DNA from: Lepraria neglecta | Lineage: Eukaryota; Ascomycota; Lecanoromycetes; Lecanorales; Stereocaulaceae | Assembly: GCA_033220425.1 (NCBI GenBank) | Contig: CM065647.1 | Location: 1,054,001 to 1,118,000, forward strand | Direction: 5' to 3' | Length of the DNA stretch: 64,000 nucleotides | Part shown: positions 31,227 to 45,510 of the stretch, in pieces | Position numbering within the stretch: the first letter of the stretch is position 1 | How the letters are laid out: the number at the start of each line of letters is the position of its first letter | Notes under the pieces: model-generated | What the model was told of the DNA's origin: nothing | What the model saw: only the letters and a program-made list of their open reading frames with translations | The model's database searches: none | Translations under genes and position numbers: made by a program

Positions 31227-34200
31227 ATGGCCGGTCCTTCTCTAATCGACCCTTAGGTCGATATAACGCTAGAGCCTACGCCAATCGAGGCTAATTTCTA
31301 TACGCTTATTAGTAGGCTAAAGTCTAGTAATCCGCCTGGAATCCTATAGAACCTCCCTAATATCTATAGAGGCTTACGGTATAGTAATAGCTTGTTTAAT
31401 ACCCTCCGTCAAGTACTTAAAGACTATCTATAGGGTATCGCTATTTAGGGCGAAAATCTTCGAGGTTCTAGCCAGGACTTCACCAAGGTCCTTAACTCCG
31501 TTACTACTAACTTCATTCTACCCGACTATATACTACCTTTTAGAGACGAAGTAATACGTATATTCGTAAGACTATTTAATAAAGTACCTAGAGTAGCTAA
31601 CCGATATACTAGTAAACGACCCTTAGAGGAGTCTTACAACTTATTTAGTTTAAAAAAGCCTAGATACAATAATACCCGTGCTAAGTAGCCCGATTATACT
31701 AGACCATTCTTCGTACTAGCTCCAGCCCTAGACGATACCTACCTACCTTATATTATCCTTAGAATCGGTTATACGCGCGATAATAAATTCTATCTTGTCC
31801 AACTACGGTATATTATATATAATACTTCGCTTACTAACGCTAACTAGCTCTAGAACTAACTTAGTTATAATACTCTAATCTAGTTCCTAGAAACCAAGAA
31901 ATTCTAGACCGCCGAAGATAATGCCCGGGGGAGTACCCTTATCTATATATCTAATAGGATTATAGAGGTAACTACAAACGAAGATCTATAAAATGCTATC
32001 CGCGATATATATTCACGTGGTTACCGGCGCTACGAGCTTTGTATTATGCGAGGGGTACTCTATTAGTTATACCACGTTAATTAATAGTTAGGATATTAAC
32101 TAATAGGTATAATAGTATCTATCGAGGGCAATACGGCCTATCCAAATTAACCTTACCGAGGTAGTTTTACCCTCTTCTACTACTTAAAATATTCTTCTCT
32201 TACGGTAGGACCTAAAGGGAAAACCCCTAATATATAGGATCCTCTAGGTAAAGACCCTGCTACCTCTTCTACTAAACCCTCTACCCTAAAGCCTTTCGTC
32301 GATCCTTCCCTTCTTACTAATAAGTATACTAGTCCGTCTACCGGGAATCTAAAGGAGCCTATAGATATTAGCTCTAGCTTAGATAGTAGTAGTAGTATAA
32401 ATAATAAGGAAGAGAATAATAGAAAGGAAGGGGATTTAATAGATAAGGACGAGTAGAAGGCGTTATAGATTAATAAGGCCTATATAGGTAGGACTCTAGG
32501 GTTATATAATATCGAGATAGGTAGGGTAGTAGTAGCTAGAGTAGCTACGAAAGATATAGAGGTATTAGAATAGGAGGATCGCGATAGGATATAAGTACTT
32601 TAGCCTCTACCTTATTATTTACTTACTACTAAATACTACCCTAGTATTAATATAACTAAGGTAGAGGACCGTCCGCAATAGTCTTAGAAAACGTAGTAGT
32701 ATATAGAGTTATTGTTCCAACTATAGAAGGGAAACTAGTCTATTAAGAATACACGAACCCTCTATAGGTTATTATCTATTATAGCCCCTAACGGCAAGAT
32801 AAAAAAGATTATACTATATATTTATCAACTCTACTGCGCTACTTGGATACGCCGGTGTGCTTACTAGCAGGGGGGGGTATTAATAGGGACGATCCCGGCT
32901 TTAGTAAGGTTTGTATCTATTCCTAGCTTTTAATGAAACCTACTATCAACTTAGATAATACTAACGTCCGACTCGAACTAGACTCTAACGATTTTTATTA
33001 TATATATCCTTAAGCGTTAACTCTCCTTATAATAGCGCGAGGTTTTCGAAATATATAAGTAGGATTATAAAAATCTCGAATAGTTTAAAGCGTCAATCTA
33101 TTATACTAAGTATCTCCTACCCTCGAAATTAAAGGTATAGAGTAGTAATAATATATATCCCTCTGCTAATAAATAGGATATCGGTTATCTATATATCGAG
33201 AAAAGCGCTACCTATTTAACTAGTGTACCGAAGTAAGGTATTATTCTTATTATCGTACCAGCGAAAGTAATAGGTAACTAGTTACAAGAGTGGACGAAGA
33301 TAATTAATACTTAATATCTAATATTAAAGCTATAGTACTTCTATACCTATATAGGCAAAATATATAATAATATTAACGCTACCCTACTTATATTAGAAAA
33401 TACTAAACTACTTTGATATAAAAAGGATAGAAAACCTAAACCTAGATAGGAGTATATTCTACTCCTTATAACTAAGGGCTCGTATAATAGGTATATTAAG
33501 GAAGTGCTATAGGACTCTAAGTATCTATTCGTCTATAACTTCCGTGTCGGCTAGATCTTTATTAATAAGTTCTATAAGATAAGGATAGTAAAGGGTAAAT
33601 ATCCTAAGATAGTCCTTGGTATTAAGGATAAGATTAGTACCCGAGTCCTAGTAAAAATACTAGAGGATAACGAGAACGAGTAGAATACTATAGATGATCG
33701 GCGTATGAAAACATACCGATTATCTTTGCCCTAGGTGTAGGGTTTCTCTACTACACTATAGATATACGACCTAACTAACTACTCAGCTATAATCTATATA
33801 ATCGAGTAGCCTTAGTAGTGCGCCGTTAAAGAGTATCGATATATAACTTACGACGAAGTCGAGGTTATTAGGAAACTAACTACTAGCTACCGAAAGCGAA
33901 AGAATCCGGTTAATAAGAGCGAGAATAACAAGAATATTATAGATATAAAGGCTATCTTAAACTCTATCGAAATCAAGCGGACACCTATAACTATAGATAT
34001 TAATAGGACTACCGAGCTTATTAAGCTACCTCCGCACGAGACTCGTTATATTATATACTTACTTAATCTAGAGTAAAAGGTAGCTCTTCGTACTGAGGAT
34101 TAGAGGATCTAAGATATAGTAAAAGCCGAATATACTAGAGAATACGTAATTACTCGCAAGGCTGGCAAGGAGATACCTACGCCAGCGATTAATAACTACT

Positions 34201-34960
34201 TTAAACGCGCCTATAAGCTACGCGCTGCTACTATTATCCTAAGCCTTCTAGAATTCTCTCGGCGTAACTACCTTACTCTTACTTAGGACGAGCTTAAAGG
34301 GGGGCCTTTATATAACGGCGGAAAGGGTTATATAGACTTTATAGAGTTGGCTAGCCTAATATAGAATTAGGCCAAGATACCGCTGGATAGTATTTATGCT
34401 AAATATATCGATAAACTTACTAGTAATATACCGAAGTTAGTAAAACTCAAAGAGTTAATCGGCTTACTAGGGGAAGATATCTACGGGCGACTAGAGAAAC
34501 TGGTTATATTTACTAGTTCTCCTATTATCGCATATATTCTAGCGGTAGTAAGTCTATATCTCTTCCGCTATTCCACCTTGACCTTATACTAACCTTACTC
34601 TAGTAGTTTAAAAAGTATTTTCCTAGTAAATAGCTATAGTATAGCTCGACCGTACCTTCCGAGAAGCGAGATAAGTTATATATATAGCCATTCTAAGAAG
34701 AGGATAATAAGCGCTTCCTTATCTCTATAAAACGTATCCTTAGAACTAGTATTACCCTAATCTATATATTCAGAAGTATAAATATAGATATAGACTAGAT
34801 ATAATTCTATAATATTTAGTGCGATAGGCGGGTAGTTCGGTTATCTTAGCGAAATCTAAAGATATATAACTACTACTTTATTACGGACGATGAATATAGA
34901 GTAGATTAGAAGGTATTATTTAAATAGAGTAGAGATAATATAATAAGGTAATAGGCGTAT
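31227..34960 (+). pseudogene. SNF2-type helicase/ATPase carried by the 24-kb unit (decayed)
   Basis: Starts ATGGCCGGTCCT at 31227 and reads on in one direction for about 1,240 codons with RIP stops. Walker A-like GGGIN-DDPGF-K lies near 32868-32915; motif Ia-like IVPAKVIGN-LQEW near 33252-33294; a Walker B box reading INKFYK near 33555-33580, which RIP would make from a DExH box; a helicase C-terminal part with KLVIFTSSPIIAYIL near 34495-34545; and a QCDRRVVRLSQRNLK-YNYYFI motif VI near 34805-34875. Family assignment rests on motif order, not on a search. The role could be passenger or part of transposition; SNF2 proteins remodel chromatin. Confidence 0.6.
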
Positions 34961-35689
34961 AAATAAGCTAGATATTTCTAGCTAAGTAATAGCGCGCTTT
35001 TGCAGGTTTCTTTTCTTCTACTTAGTAGTACTTTAACTTCGTATAAGATAGATATAAGACTCTTATTACCCTTCTATAGTAATATTAAATCTAATCTATA
35101 CTAGTTCGGGAAGACTTGAAAGTACTTAGATTACTAGCTATTCCCCTTTGCTTTCTCCTATCTTTAGTAGATATTTCGCGCTATAGTCTTCCTTAAATAT
35201 CCGCCACTAAAATCTAGATATACTATATACTTATATACTAAATACAAGCTGTAGGTAAAAGGGAATATAATTTATAGCCCTAACTTGCTAGATTATAATC
35301 GTATTTAATACGAACTATATACGCTACTATACTCCTTTGTAACGTATTATCTTAAGTTATAATCTTCCTTATAATACCCTTCTATTAATATAGACTCTTT
35401 TAACTAAGACTATTATTAAATAAAGGGAGAAACCTACTCGAAAGTCAAGTAGTTATACCTGTACTTAATATAGATACTATATAGGGAATAGCCTACGCGT
35501 CGAATAATATCGAGTATTAGATAGTATTCGAGTCGGATAACTCTCGATATCCGAGTCGAACAGCGCTTGATATACTTAGTATTCGAGTTAGATATCGCTT
35601 ATTACACGCTAATTACTATAGGCTTAGTACGGAATTATTCTTTATATATTATATATCGACCTTTTAATCCTTTCCTATACTCCTTTCTC
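34961..35689. other. Non-coding AT-rich stretch
   Basis: No coding reading I can support. It contains a cluster of CGAGTCGGA motifs at 35527-35592. Confidence 0.5.
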
Positions 35690-38600
35690 TTACTACTAAT
35701 ATATCGATTAATAGTCTATATATTATATATATACCTGCTATAGAATACTAGTACGAGCCTGTAGCTATCGCCGCTAACGTTTTCCCCTCCTCTCTAGCCT
35801 CTTTACCTTCTACCGAATTCTATAAAAATACTAACCCCGGGAATTAGACGGTCTCGGTTATTTCGCGTAGCCTTATAGTCGAATAGGCCTACTATAAGGA
35901 GATTCGAGTAGTATTAAAGAAAGAGATAGAAAGGAGATATATCGTTAGTACGTCCCTAGGGATACCGGAGAACTAGGCTAAACTCGGCGAGGCCTTATAG
36001 TAGTTAGAAATAGTATTTCCCTCCGTTTTTATACCTAGAATCCCCTAACCCTAGCTAGAGAGTTATAAATTAGGTATAGCTAGAAAGATTAATAATACCT
36101 ATAATTACTATTGTAATCGCAGAAGGCGTACCGTATCGTCTCTCTCTACGGATAGTACTCTATATATAGTACGTCCGCTTACCTTCGGTGAAATAGGATT
36201 CTATATCCGGTCGATAGAGATAACAGCGAATATACTTTTCTTTGCCTCCGATATTATTAAGGAGAAAAAACCTCTAGCTAGTATTATATTAGACGAGATC
36301 GAATTTAGAATATTTAAAGAGGTCTTACGCGAGGATAGTATCTATAATAGCTCGACTAACCGAATTCTTTATTATATTAGTAAAAACGACGTCGAAGTTA
36401 ATCACGCCTGTAAATTCAAGGCGGCTACCTTATAGATATATAATATAGGCGAGAATCCTATCTCGTTTTATATTAAGACGCGCCTATAAAGTATATATCT
36501 TATACTTTACTTCGATTATACTCCTACTAACTATACTCTAGTAAAACGGCGGGCCCGCGTGAAATATTAAACAATAGATATACCTTACGTCCGTTTCCGC
36601 GGTATATTAGTAAACCTAGTTAATTACGGTACGCTGATGCTACTAAATTATATACTCTAGTATTCTTCTTCGTTCTAACTTAGCGAAGGGCCTCTACTTC
36701 TTTATATTTTATTCTTCCTATTATTACTATCCCTATTATACCTCTATATAACCTTACTAGGCTAGATATTCTTCTCTTACGGTACAACCTAAGAATATAA
36801 CCTATAATATACAGAATCCTCCACGCGAAGACTCTACTACCTCTCCCGCTAAATTCCCTGCCCTAAAGCCTTATGAATTCTCCCCCTTAATTAAGTAAGC
36901 CTGCTAGTATTTCCTACCCGGCCTCTAAATGATTCTATACTTATCCGTTCCGATATAAATAATAGTAGCTATACTAGTAATTAGAAAGAGAAGGAGTAAG
37001 AGGAGGAAGGGGATACTATAGAAGAGGACGAGGAGAAGGTATTAAAGGTTAGTAAGGCCTATAATAGTAGGGTTCCGAAGTTATATAATATTGAGATAGA
37101 TAGGGTAGTAGTAGCTAGAGTAGCTATAAAAGATCTAGAGGTATTAGAATAGGAGGATCGCGACAGGATATAAGTGCTTTAACCTCTACCTTACTATTTG
37201 CTTACTACTAAATACTACTCTAGTATTAATATAACTAAGGTAGAGGACTATCCGTAATAGTCTCAGAAAACGTAGTAGTATATAGAGTTATTATTTCAGC
37301 TATAGAAGGGAAACCGGTCTATATAGAATATACGAAACCTCCGTAGGTTATTATCTATTATAGCCCCCAATAGTAAAATAAAGAAGATCGTACCGTTTAT
37401 TTATTAGCTATACTACGCGGCTTAGATAAGATAGCAGGCTTTCTAATAGGGCGGAGCTATCTACGAGCGAGATTCTAGTTTGGGGATGTCTAAACTAAAT
37501 TATTGCTTCTATTAAGGACTCTAGTCGACTCGGACAATATAGATATTCGACTCGGGCAACGCTAACGTCTGACTCTATCTAGATCGAAATCTATATATAT
37601 AAAATCATCTAATAATTCGAAACATCGCCTTATTATAATAAGTATCTCTCGCTAGAGAGATTAAAGCTACGGAGTTATTACGATATATATCTATCGGCTT
37701 ACAAATAGAATGTTAGTTATCCGTGTGTCAAGAACAGCGCCGCCCGGAATATTAGCGTAGTAAAGTCAGGTATTATTCTTACTATCATACCAGCGAAAGT
37801 AGTAGATAATTGGTTACAATAGTAGACGAAGATAATCAATATAAAGCGGACGCTATATACTTAAGATATCTCTAGGACTACCGATCTGGTATAACTACCT
37901 CCCTACGAGATTCGTTATATTATATACCCGCCTTCGCCAGTATAAAATATAGCTCTTTATACCGAGGATTAAAGGATCTAAGACGAAGCGAAAGTAAAAT
38001 ATACTAGATAATATATAATTACTCGTAAGGCTAGTAAGGAGATACCTGCGCTAACGACTACCAACTACTTTAAACGTATATATGAACTACGCGCCGCTAC
38101 TATAGTCCCAAGCCTTCTAGGATTCGCTCGGCTCGATAACCTATCTCTATATACGGATAAGCTTAAAGGGGGGGATTTATATAACGGCGGCGAGGGTTAC
38201 ACGAACTTTATAGAGTTAGCTGATCTAAGAGAAGCTAGACTGAATACCCGCTAGCTAGTATCTATATCTATTACATCGAATATTTTATTAATAATAGTCC
38301 GAAGTTAGTTATATTAAAGGATTTAATCGTTAAACTAAGGGAGGATATCGTCGGAAGACCGCAATAACTATCTATAATTACTAAGCCATCTACTACTATA
38401 TATATTCTGGCGATAGTAGGTCTATAGCTCTTCCGCTATTTCGCCTTGGCTTTATACTAACCTTACTCTAGTAGTTTAAAAGGTATTATCCTAATAAATA
38501 ACTATAGTATAGCTTAGCCTTACCTTCCGGGAAACGAGATGAATTATTTATATAGACATGCTAAGGAGACAACTATTATCACTTTGTTCCCCCTACGAAC

Positions 38601-38760
38601 TACGTTCTTAAAACCGGTATTACCCTTACCTATACCTCTAGAAGTATAAATATAGATACGGACTAGATAAAGTGCTATAGGATTTAATACTATAGACGGG
38701 TCGTTCGGTAGTGATAGTAAAGATAGAAGGTATACGAGTGCGGTATATTTCTAGATAAGG
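35690..38760 (+). pseudogene. Decayed ORF joined to a second, partial SNF2-type copy
   Basis: 35690-36700 reads as unidentified protein (FYKNTNPGN, RKINNTYNYYCNRRRR, LTFGEIGFYIRSIEI). From about 36750 it is co-linear with 32190-34750 of the first helicase copy (for example AKVEDRP/AKVEDYP and KT-QYIELLFQL blocks near 32650 and 37230), with deletions that remove most of the Walker B part. The pair probably arose by duplication inside the unit, or from two related elements. 38761-39282 continues AT-rich, partly protein-like. Confidence 0.5.
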
Positions 38761-39282
38761 TAAAGGGATCTTAATTTAATTATTATCTAGATAGGCGGAT
38801 AGAAAGCTCTTAGTAAGAGTAGGTATAATATAATAGAATCAACCTATAGGTATTACTAGTAGTAAATTTAAGGACTAGTTTAAATATTATAAATAGTAGA
38901 CCCCGTTATTCGAATTAGAGACTAGAGAAACTATACTATTCAACTCAACGTTACCGATATGATATTTATATCCTAGAATCCCGCTATAAAGACCTAGCCA
39001 ATACTACCCGCCGCTTTTCCTAACCTAGATTCGTCTTCTCTAATAAATCTAAACGCCGTTACCGCTATAGAGGATATAGTTCCGCTAACTTAATATATAT
39101 CCGCTAGTAGAGATTCTCTTTATAGGACGTGTTATAAATAGAAGGAGGTATCTAATCGTTGTTAACCAAGTCGAAGAACTAATTTAATCGGTTAAGCTAA
39201 TAACGTAACTCTATATCCTACCTGTATAACTCAAGAGCCGGTAGCAAAGTATATATTATTAACACGAATCTAGTAAGTCCGG

Positions 39283-39790
39283 TGTTACGAACCACGTTGC
39301 GTGCGGTGGTTCTATGGATTGATTCTTAATAGGGATGGAGGTGCAACCTGATAAGAGTATGAAGCAGGCTTCAAGTGATGCTAAGCGGGTCTAGTATATG
39401 ATCAGATAATATATATTCAGTGCCTAGCCTAAGAGATCTATCGTATATAGTAGACAATTGAATAGCAAGTTAAGCACGATGCTCAAGTGGTAAGCAGTGC
39501 TCCGTATATATAGATATACGAAATCCATACCAAGCATTCTTGATCGCACTGATCGCACTGATCGCATCTGCGCTCATTACGACTACTGCGCTTATCGCTT
39601 AACATGCCAAGCCTTCCTAATCGCACTGATCGCACTGATTGCATCTGCGCTCATTGCGACCACTGCGCTCATCGCTTAACATGCCAAGCCTTCAGGGTCT
39701 GTCCGAGTCGGACACCGACTCGTCGACTCGAACTATGACGGGCGCTACGCTCCATAAGCGCATCCCTGATCATGTTTCCTGATCGTAATA
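39283..39790 (-). repeat. B2 3' LTR (508 bp)
   Basis: Contains the 77-bp tandem duplication with GATCGCACT 10-mers (39542-39695) and the palindromic GTCCGAGTCGGAC near 39700-39713 followed by GACTCGTCGACTCGAAC. The open frame at 39497-39679 is chance. Confidence 0.93.
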
Positions 39791-39849
39791 TTAGCTCCCT
39801 CTCCTAGATTTCTCGTCCCGAGAAACCATCCATCCTTTATACTACCCGA

Positions 39850-40392
39850 CGTACTAAACGTTCAGATAAACCGACCGTCCGCTGAACGGTATTGGCTAGT
39901 AAGCTAAACGAAGTTGTTATACGGCCGTGCTCCCGATGTGTTGCCAGCGGCAAATAGTGCCTAATAGGTACAGGGTCCGATAGGTATTCTAACTGTATAG
40001 GCAGCGGTAGGAAATGTGACCTTATAGTGTCGCCCCTTGAAATACGTTATATTAAGACGGAATAAAAGGAAGCGTAGTTATAGTTAAAAAACACGCGCGA
40101 AGAGCTCGAGGATTATATACGAAAATCAATAGAGGAATCTATACGTCTTTAGACTACGCTAACACGCCTTTAGATATAGTATAAATATCTTAAAAATAAA
40201 AAGCGGAAGATTGCAGACCGAGAGATATAGAATATTAAGGAGTTAGAAGAAGACTAGCGGTCTATCCTAAGTATTCCTGACGACTAGATATTTAACGTCT
40301 TGTCCGAACAATTTAGCTTCCTAGCCGGAACCAATTAGTCCTCCTTCTATAACACTCCCGGAACTCTCGCAGAAGTTCCTAGCAGTTTGTAA
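39850..40392 (+). pseudogene. Antisense zinc-cluster ORF of B2 (best-preserved B copy)
   Basis: Plus-strand reading opposite gag-pol. The cluster from 39928 reads C-x2-C-x6-C-x8-[Tyr]-x2-C-x6-C (CSRCVASGK-C, then SNCIGSGRKC). The fourth Cys codon is TAT, one G to A step from TGT, and the TAG in the first loop is a likely former Trp. This is the exact spacing of Zn2Cys6 binuclear clusters. A charged coiled-coil-like region follows (KNTREELEDYIRKSIEES, YLKNKKRKIADREI). No intron is needed. The ORF lies between the 3' LTR and the chromodomain end of pol, converging with it. Confidence 0.65.
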
Positions 40393-43300
40393 GGTTCTTA
40401 AGTGGTTCCTAGGTGTTTTCGGTATCGTCGTACCCTTTCTATTTAACTAGATATTTCTAATTAACCTGATTTAGAATCCTCTCGACCTCGAACTCCGTTT
40501 CTTCTTTAATATTATAATGAAATATTTCCTATAAGGGTGTATTAGAGTCTACTGGCTCCAAGAGTAAGACGTAGAATACCGGATATACCTTGGCGTTAGG
40601 TGGAAGCTCGAGTTTATAGTTAATAGGTCCTTTTACCTATTTAATTAAGAATGGTCTAACCTTAATATAATCCAGTTTCTTACTTAGTCTCGTCGTTCTC
40701 ATGTTTTTTGTTAGGAGGTATACTTTATCCCCCTTTTTCAGCTAAGGAATATTCTTTCTTTTCTTATTAACTCGTTCCTTTAGTTTATAATTTAAGCTCT
40801 TAATAGATCTTTATATATCCTTATACAAATTCTTCAGCTCGTCTACCTTCACTAAGGCTTTTTCTATATTAGGTCCCTCTCTAGGTTATAGAAAAGTATT
40901 TATATTCTTCCTATAATTAGCAAAGAATAGTATCAGCTTTGTTATATCTGAAATCTTGTCGTTATATACCAGTTATACTATTAGGAGTAGTAATACCTAG
41001 TTATCCTATTTCTGGTTAATATAGTACCTAAGGTACGCTTCTATTATCTGATTTGCACGTTCCGTTTGTCTATCTATCTACGGATAGTATACTATTAATA
41101 TTCTTAGTTTTATTCCGATTACTCCGATAAGTATCTTCTAGTAATTAGATATAAAGAGCTTGTCTCTATCTGACGTGATTGACTTTAGTATACTATAGTC
41201 CCTTATCAGCCTGTCCAATAATATAAATACTAGCTGATCTGCTTTATAGGTTTCCTTGAAAGGTACTATAATAGTATACTTCGTTAACTTATCTATAATG
41301 ACTATAATTGAATCAAAGGCATCCTAAGTAGCTGGATCCTTAGATAGTAGTAACTTAACCATAAAGTCCATTATGACATCGTCCCATAGTGATTCTAGAA
41401 CTGGTGCAAATTATATTTATCCATATTTAGTATATTATACAGACTTATTCTACTAGTATTGAATATATTCTTTGATATATTATTCAACGCGCGCTCGAAG
41501 TTTTAGCGCCGCGTATCCTCGTCCTAGGAGTTCTACTATCTTGGCGACTCCCGGGTGACCTTATAACGGGTCGTCGTGGTAATCCCTAATCACTTCTTCT
41601 GTACATTGTTCGGGTAGATAAGTTTTCCCCTAGTACTTAAGTAATACCGTATCTAGCTAATCCTTCCTTAGGGTTGTTGCGAATGTATCGTCTTCGTAGG
41701 CCTTTACGATCCTGTTAGTTATATCAGGTCCTGTTATACGAAGGGTCATGGCTAATACCTAGTATAGTACTAATAATCCGTCCGCTTCTTTCTTTAGGAT
41801 TAGTCACTCTATAATATTCTTCTCTTCTATATAGTCTAATCGCCTACTAAGGGCGTCTACTCGACTATTATCCTTCCCTAGGGTATAGGTTATCTTGAAC
41901 TTGTATTAACCTAGTAGTTCTAACTATCGGACCTGTCGTCTATTTAACTCCTTTATTATTATAAAGTTGAGAAGGTTCTTATAGTCCGTAAAGATAGTTA
42001 AGTCTAAGTAGCTTTCTGTGTATACTCGCCAGTTCTAAAGTGTATATACTACGGCAAGTAACTCCTTATTATATATATTATAGTTCTATTCTACTACTAA
42101 TATCTTCCTTGAATAGTAGGTAACTAGATACTATTTTTGGTCTTTTATCTAGTATAAGTATACTCCTATTACAAGATCCGATATATCTGTTTCGATATAA
42201 GCTAGCTTATTTATTTGAAAGGTATAGAGTACTAGTAGATCCGTATATACTTTCTTTAATATATCGAATGATTTCTATTAGTCTTTTCCCTATATAAACC
42301 CAATATCTTTCTTCGTAATATCTGTTAGTAGTAGTACCTTCTTAGAGTAGCCCTCGATGAACTTCCTATTGAAGTTAGTAAATCCTAAGAAGCTTTGTAC
42401 TACTTTAACGTCCTGTAGTATAGGCCATTTAGCTATAGCCTTGATCTTCTCCGGGCTTATACTAATACCTTTTGTGCTGACTATAAATCCTAGAAACTCT
42501 ACTAATTCCCTGTAGAATTCGCACTTTTCTGGTTTAAGAAGAAGTTTCGCTTATAATAGGCATCCGAGGACGTCCTATATATACTCTATATATTCTTTCT
42601 TATTCTTAGAATAAATTAGTATATTATCGAGGTACGCTATCGCTGTTCGATCTAAGTATACTCGTACGATATTATTGATAAGTACTTGGCAGGTTACTAG
42701 TACGTTGGTGAGTCTAAACGGTATTACTAGGTACTCGTAGTAGCTATATCTCGTTTAGAAGGTAGTCTTCTATTCTTCGCCTCCTTTTATCCGAATTAGA
42801 TTATATATACCTCTAAGATCCAGTTTAGTAAATATCTTTGCTTTTCCGAGCCGATCCTATAGCTCTCCTATATTTGGTAATAGATATCTATTCTTGATAG
42901 TAATATCGTTTAACTTTTAATAGTTGACGTATAGTCTTAAGCTTCCGTCCTTCTTTAGTATAAAGAGGATCGGGTAACCTACTAGTAATTTAGATTCCCG
43001 AATAAATCCCTTTTTAAGGTTCTCGTTAATATACCCGCGAAGTACTTTAAGTTCCTTTTCTAATAATACGTAAATAGGTCTAAATGTTAGTTACTTGCCA
43101 GGTTCGAGTTCGATCTTATAATCCTATAGCTAGTGCTTAGGCAATACTTCTATATTCGTCTCTTCCTCGAATAAGTATACCTACTTACTATATTCCCGAG
43201 GGATAGAGGGTATATCAGTTCCTCCCTTATCTCTCACTTTATTATCCCGCTGACCTTTACTAGTAACTATAGAGTTAGACCACCTTTTAGTGCCGTCCTT

Positions 43301-45480
43301 ATACGAAGCTAAGGTAATATATACCTCGACCGGTCTTCGGTTTAACTTCTTATCTACTATTAAACGCTACTGATATATAGGTATAATCCTGGTAATATTG
43401 CCGGATTAATCTATCTTGAGTACTCCTCGAGCCTAATTGATTATTAGGTTGTGCTTCTTTAACTAAGGTATTCCTAAAATTATATAATAGGTGGCCATCC
43501 TAATAACGTCAAAGGTAATCTCCTTATAGTAGCGCTGAATTATAATAGGTAACGAAAGTATCTCTTCGTCTACCTTTCCTGTTGATAGTATTGACCTGTT
43601 AGCCATCTAAAGATCATACTAGTATAACTTCTTCCGAGTTGGTATTCTAGTTATCCGTACCAGATCTCGTGAGATAAAATTTCTAGTAGCTCTAGAATCT
43701 ATTATCGCAACGGTCCGCTGTCCGTTAACGATTACCGGTATTTTCATATATATATTATATTGCGCGGAACACAGATATTATTTGGGGGTTAACATATTGA
43801 TCTCCTTATGGCTACCCCTACCACGAGGGATTACTCTTTTCCCTATACGGGGAGGAATCCTGCAAGTTATTTCTCGAACTTGTATTTCTTATAGTTATCG
43901 TACAAATATATATACTACTATTATAGGTAGTACTAGTTTGCTTCTAGACTCCAGCGTCTTATTTGGTTTCTATAGTATACTTCTTCCTCGTCTTTCTTGC
44001 GTAGGAAGTAGCTTAGTTATCATTTTCTTGCTAAGTGCTAAGGGTATCTATCGTCCTTATACTTATAGTACTAGTAATTACTATAGGATGATTTTGTTAG
44101 AACTCCCAGTTCCTTTCTGCGGTTAATTCTGTAATAGTTATAACTATTCTCTATATACTGTCTCTAGTAGACTTCCTTGTATTTAGGGTGATAGTAGTTA
44201 TACCTAAAGTCTGAGACACTAAAATCGTTCTAGAATTCTCTTAGTCTTTCTTCCTCTAAGTATTCTCTTCTCTCCTTAGATATAGTAGATCTAGGTTCGG
44301 GTATTATCGGTAGTCCTTTTCTTTTAATTATAACTTCCTATTCCGATTCTTCCTCGTCCTAATCCTACTCGGGTTACTTTCCCTAGGCGTTACTACTATC
44401 TCTAATATATAGCTTCCCTATCCGAGTATTAGCTTTATTCGTAAAGCTGTCGTTAGAGAACTCCTCGTCTCCCAAGTTAGATTCTTCTTCTAGTTACTGG
44501 CCGTTGACTTCGTTCTATATTAGTAAGATTCTGCTAGAATCACTATCCTAGTCCTGTACCTTTTCTAGTATATTTAGCTGCTGTCGATATACTATATTTT
44601 TCGACTTACAGTCTCTAGCGAAGTAGCCCGGTTTGCTATAGCTATAATATATAAGTATTTTCTTTCTGCCCCCTTGCTGCTTCTTGCCTCTAGCTAGCCC
44701 TCTAAAGGCCTATTTACCTTTCTTCTCCGTAAAATCTAGTTCTATTAGTACTAGTCTATAAGGGTCGCATTCTTTATAACCTAGGTGGTAGCTCTTCGAT
44801 TTAGCAAAAAAGCTTGAGTATCCTATCCCGCCGACTCCTCTATTGTACCTTTTTTCTATAGTCCTTTTAAATAACTTGTTATTAATTTCGATTACTTCTT
44901 CGATTAGTTTGTTAAGGGTATTAAGGATAATCCCTGACCTTATAAGTTCGTCCTTGACGTTGTCCTTTAGACCTCTTCGGTATATAGTTATTAATATATT
45001 ATCGTCCCAGTTAGTCTTCGCTGTATACTACTAGAACTAAGTTGAATATTCCGATACAGACTTCTTCTAAGTCAAGTACTAGATAGTTCGTATCGCTATA
45101 TTGACTTCGTTAGACGGTCCGAATATACGGCGGATTTCGAGTCTAAATATAGCTATACTTTCCATCTACTGCTTAATCTTACCGTCCTCGTCGTCGTCTT
45201 CTATATACTTTTTTAGGAACGGATCAACCTATTTTTAGGCTCTCCTACGTAAGTAAGTGATAGTGAAGGTAGGATATCGTTGTATAGGTATAAGGTCCCC
45301 TTAGAACTTTAGATACAATAATACCTAGGATAGCTATCCCTCGAGCTTGTCTCTCTCTCTATAGTATAAGTCGGGCTAGACTATCTTGATATGCCTACTG
45401 AGTCCTTCGTTAATAGTAGGGCGTCTCTATCCGCTTCCTCCTCCTGAGGAGCTTAGGGTAGGTGCCCTGGGGTCTCTTAG
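40330..45480 (-). pseudogene. B2 gag-pol with chromodomain (decayed)
   Basis: Same order as B1: gag with a degraded zinc knuckle near 44620-44650, protease near 43690-43720 (IIDSRAT, Gly to Arg), RT near 42600-42790, RNase H, integrase, GPxNYKLELP-type linker near 40600, and a chromodomain near 40430-40520 (EFEVERILN, YLVK-KGYDD). Stops at Trp/Gln codons throughout. Confidence 0.87.
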
Positions 45481-45510
45481 TGTAGCACTTATCCTTGAGG
45501 GTGCTCAAAG

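Noticed and set aside
43782-44126. 114-codon plus-strand frame (also 44843-45034)
   Set aside because: Antisense to the decayed gag/protease of B2; not preserved in B1.
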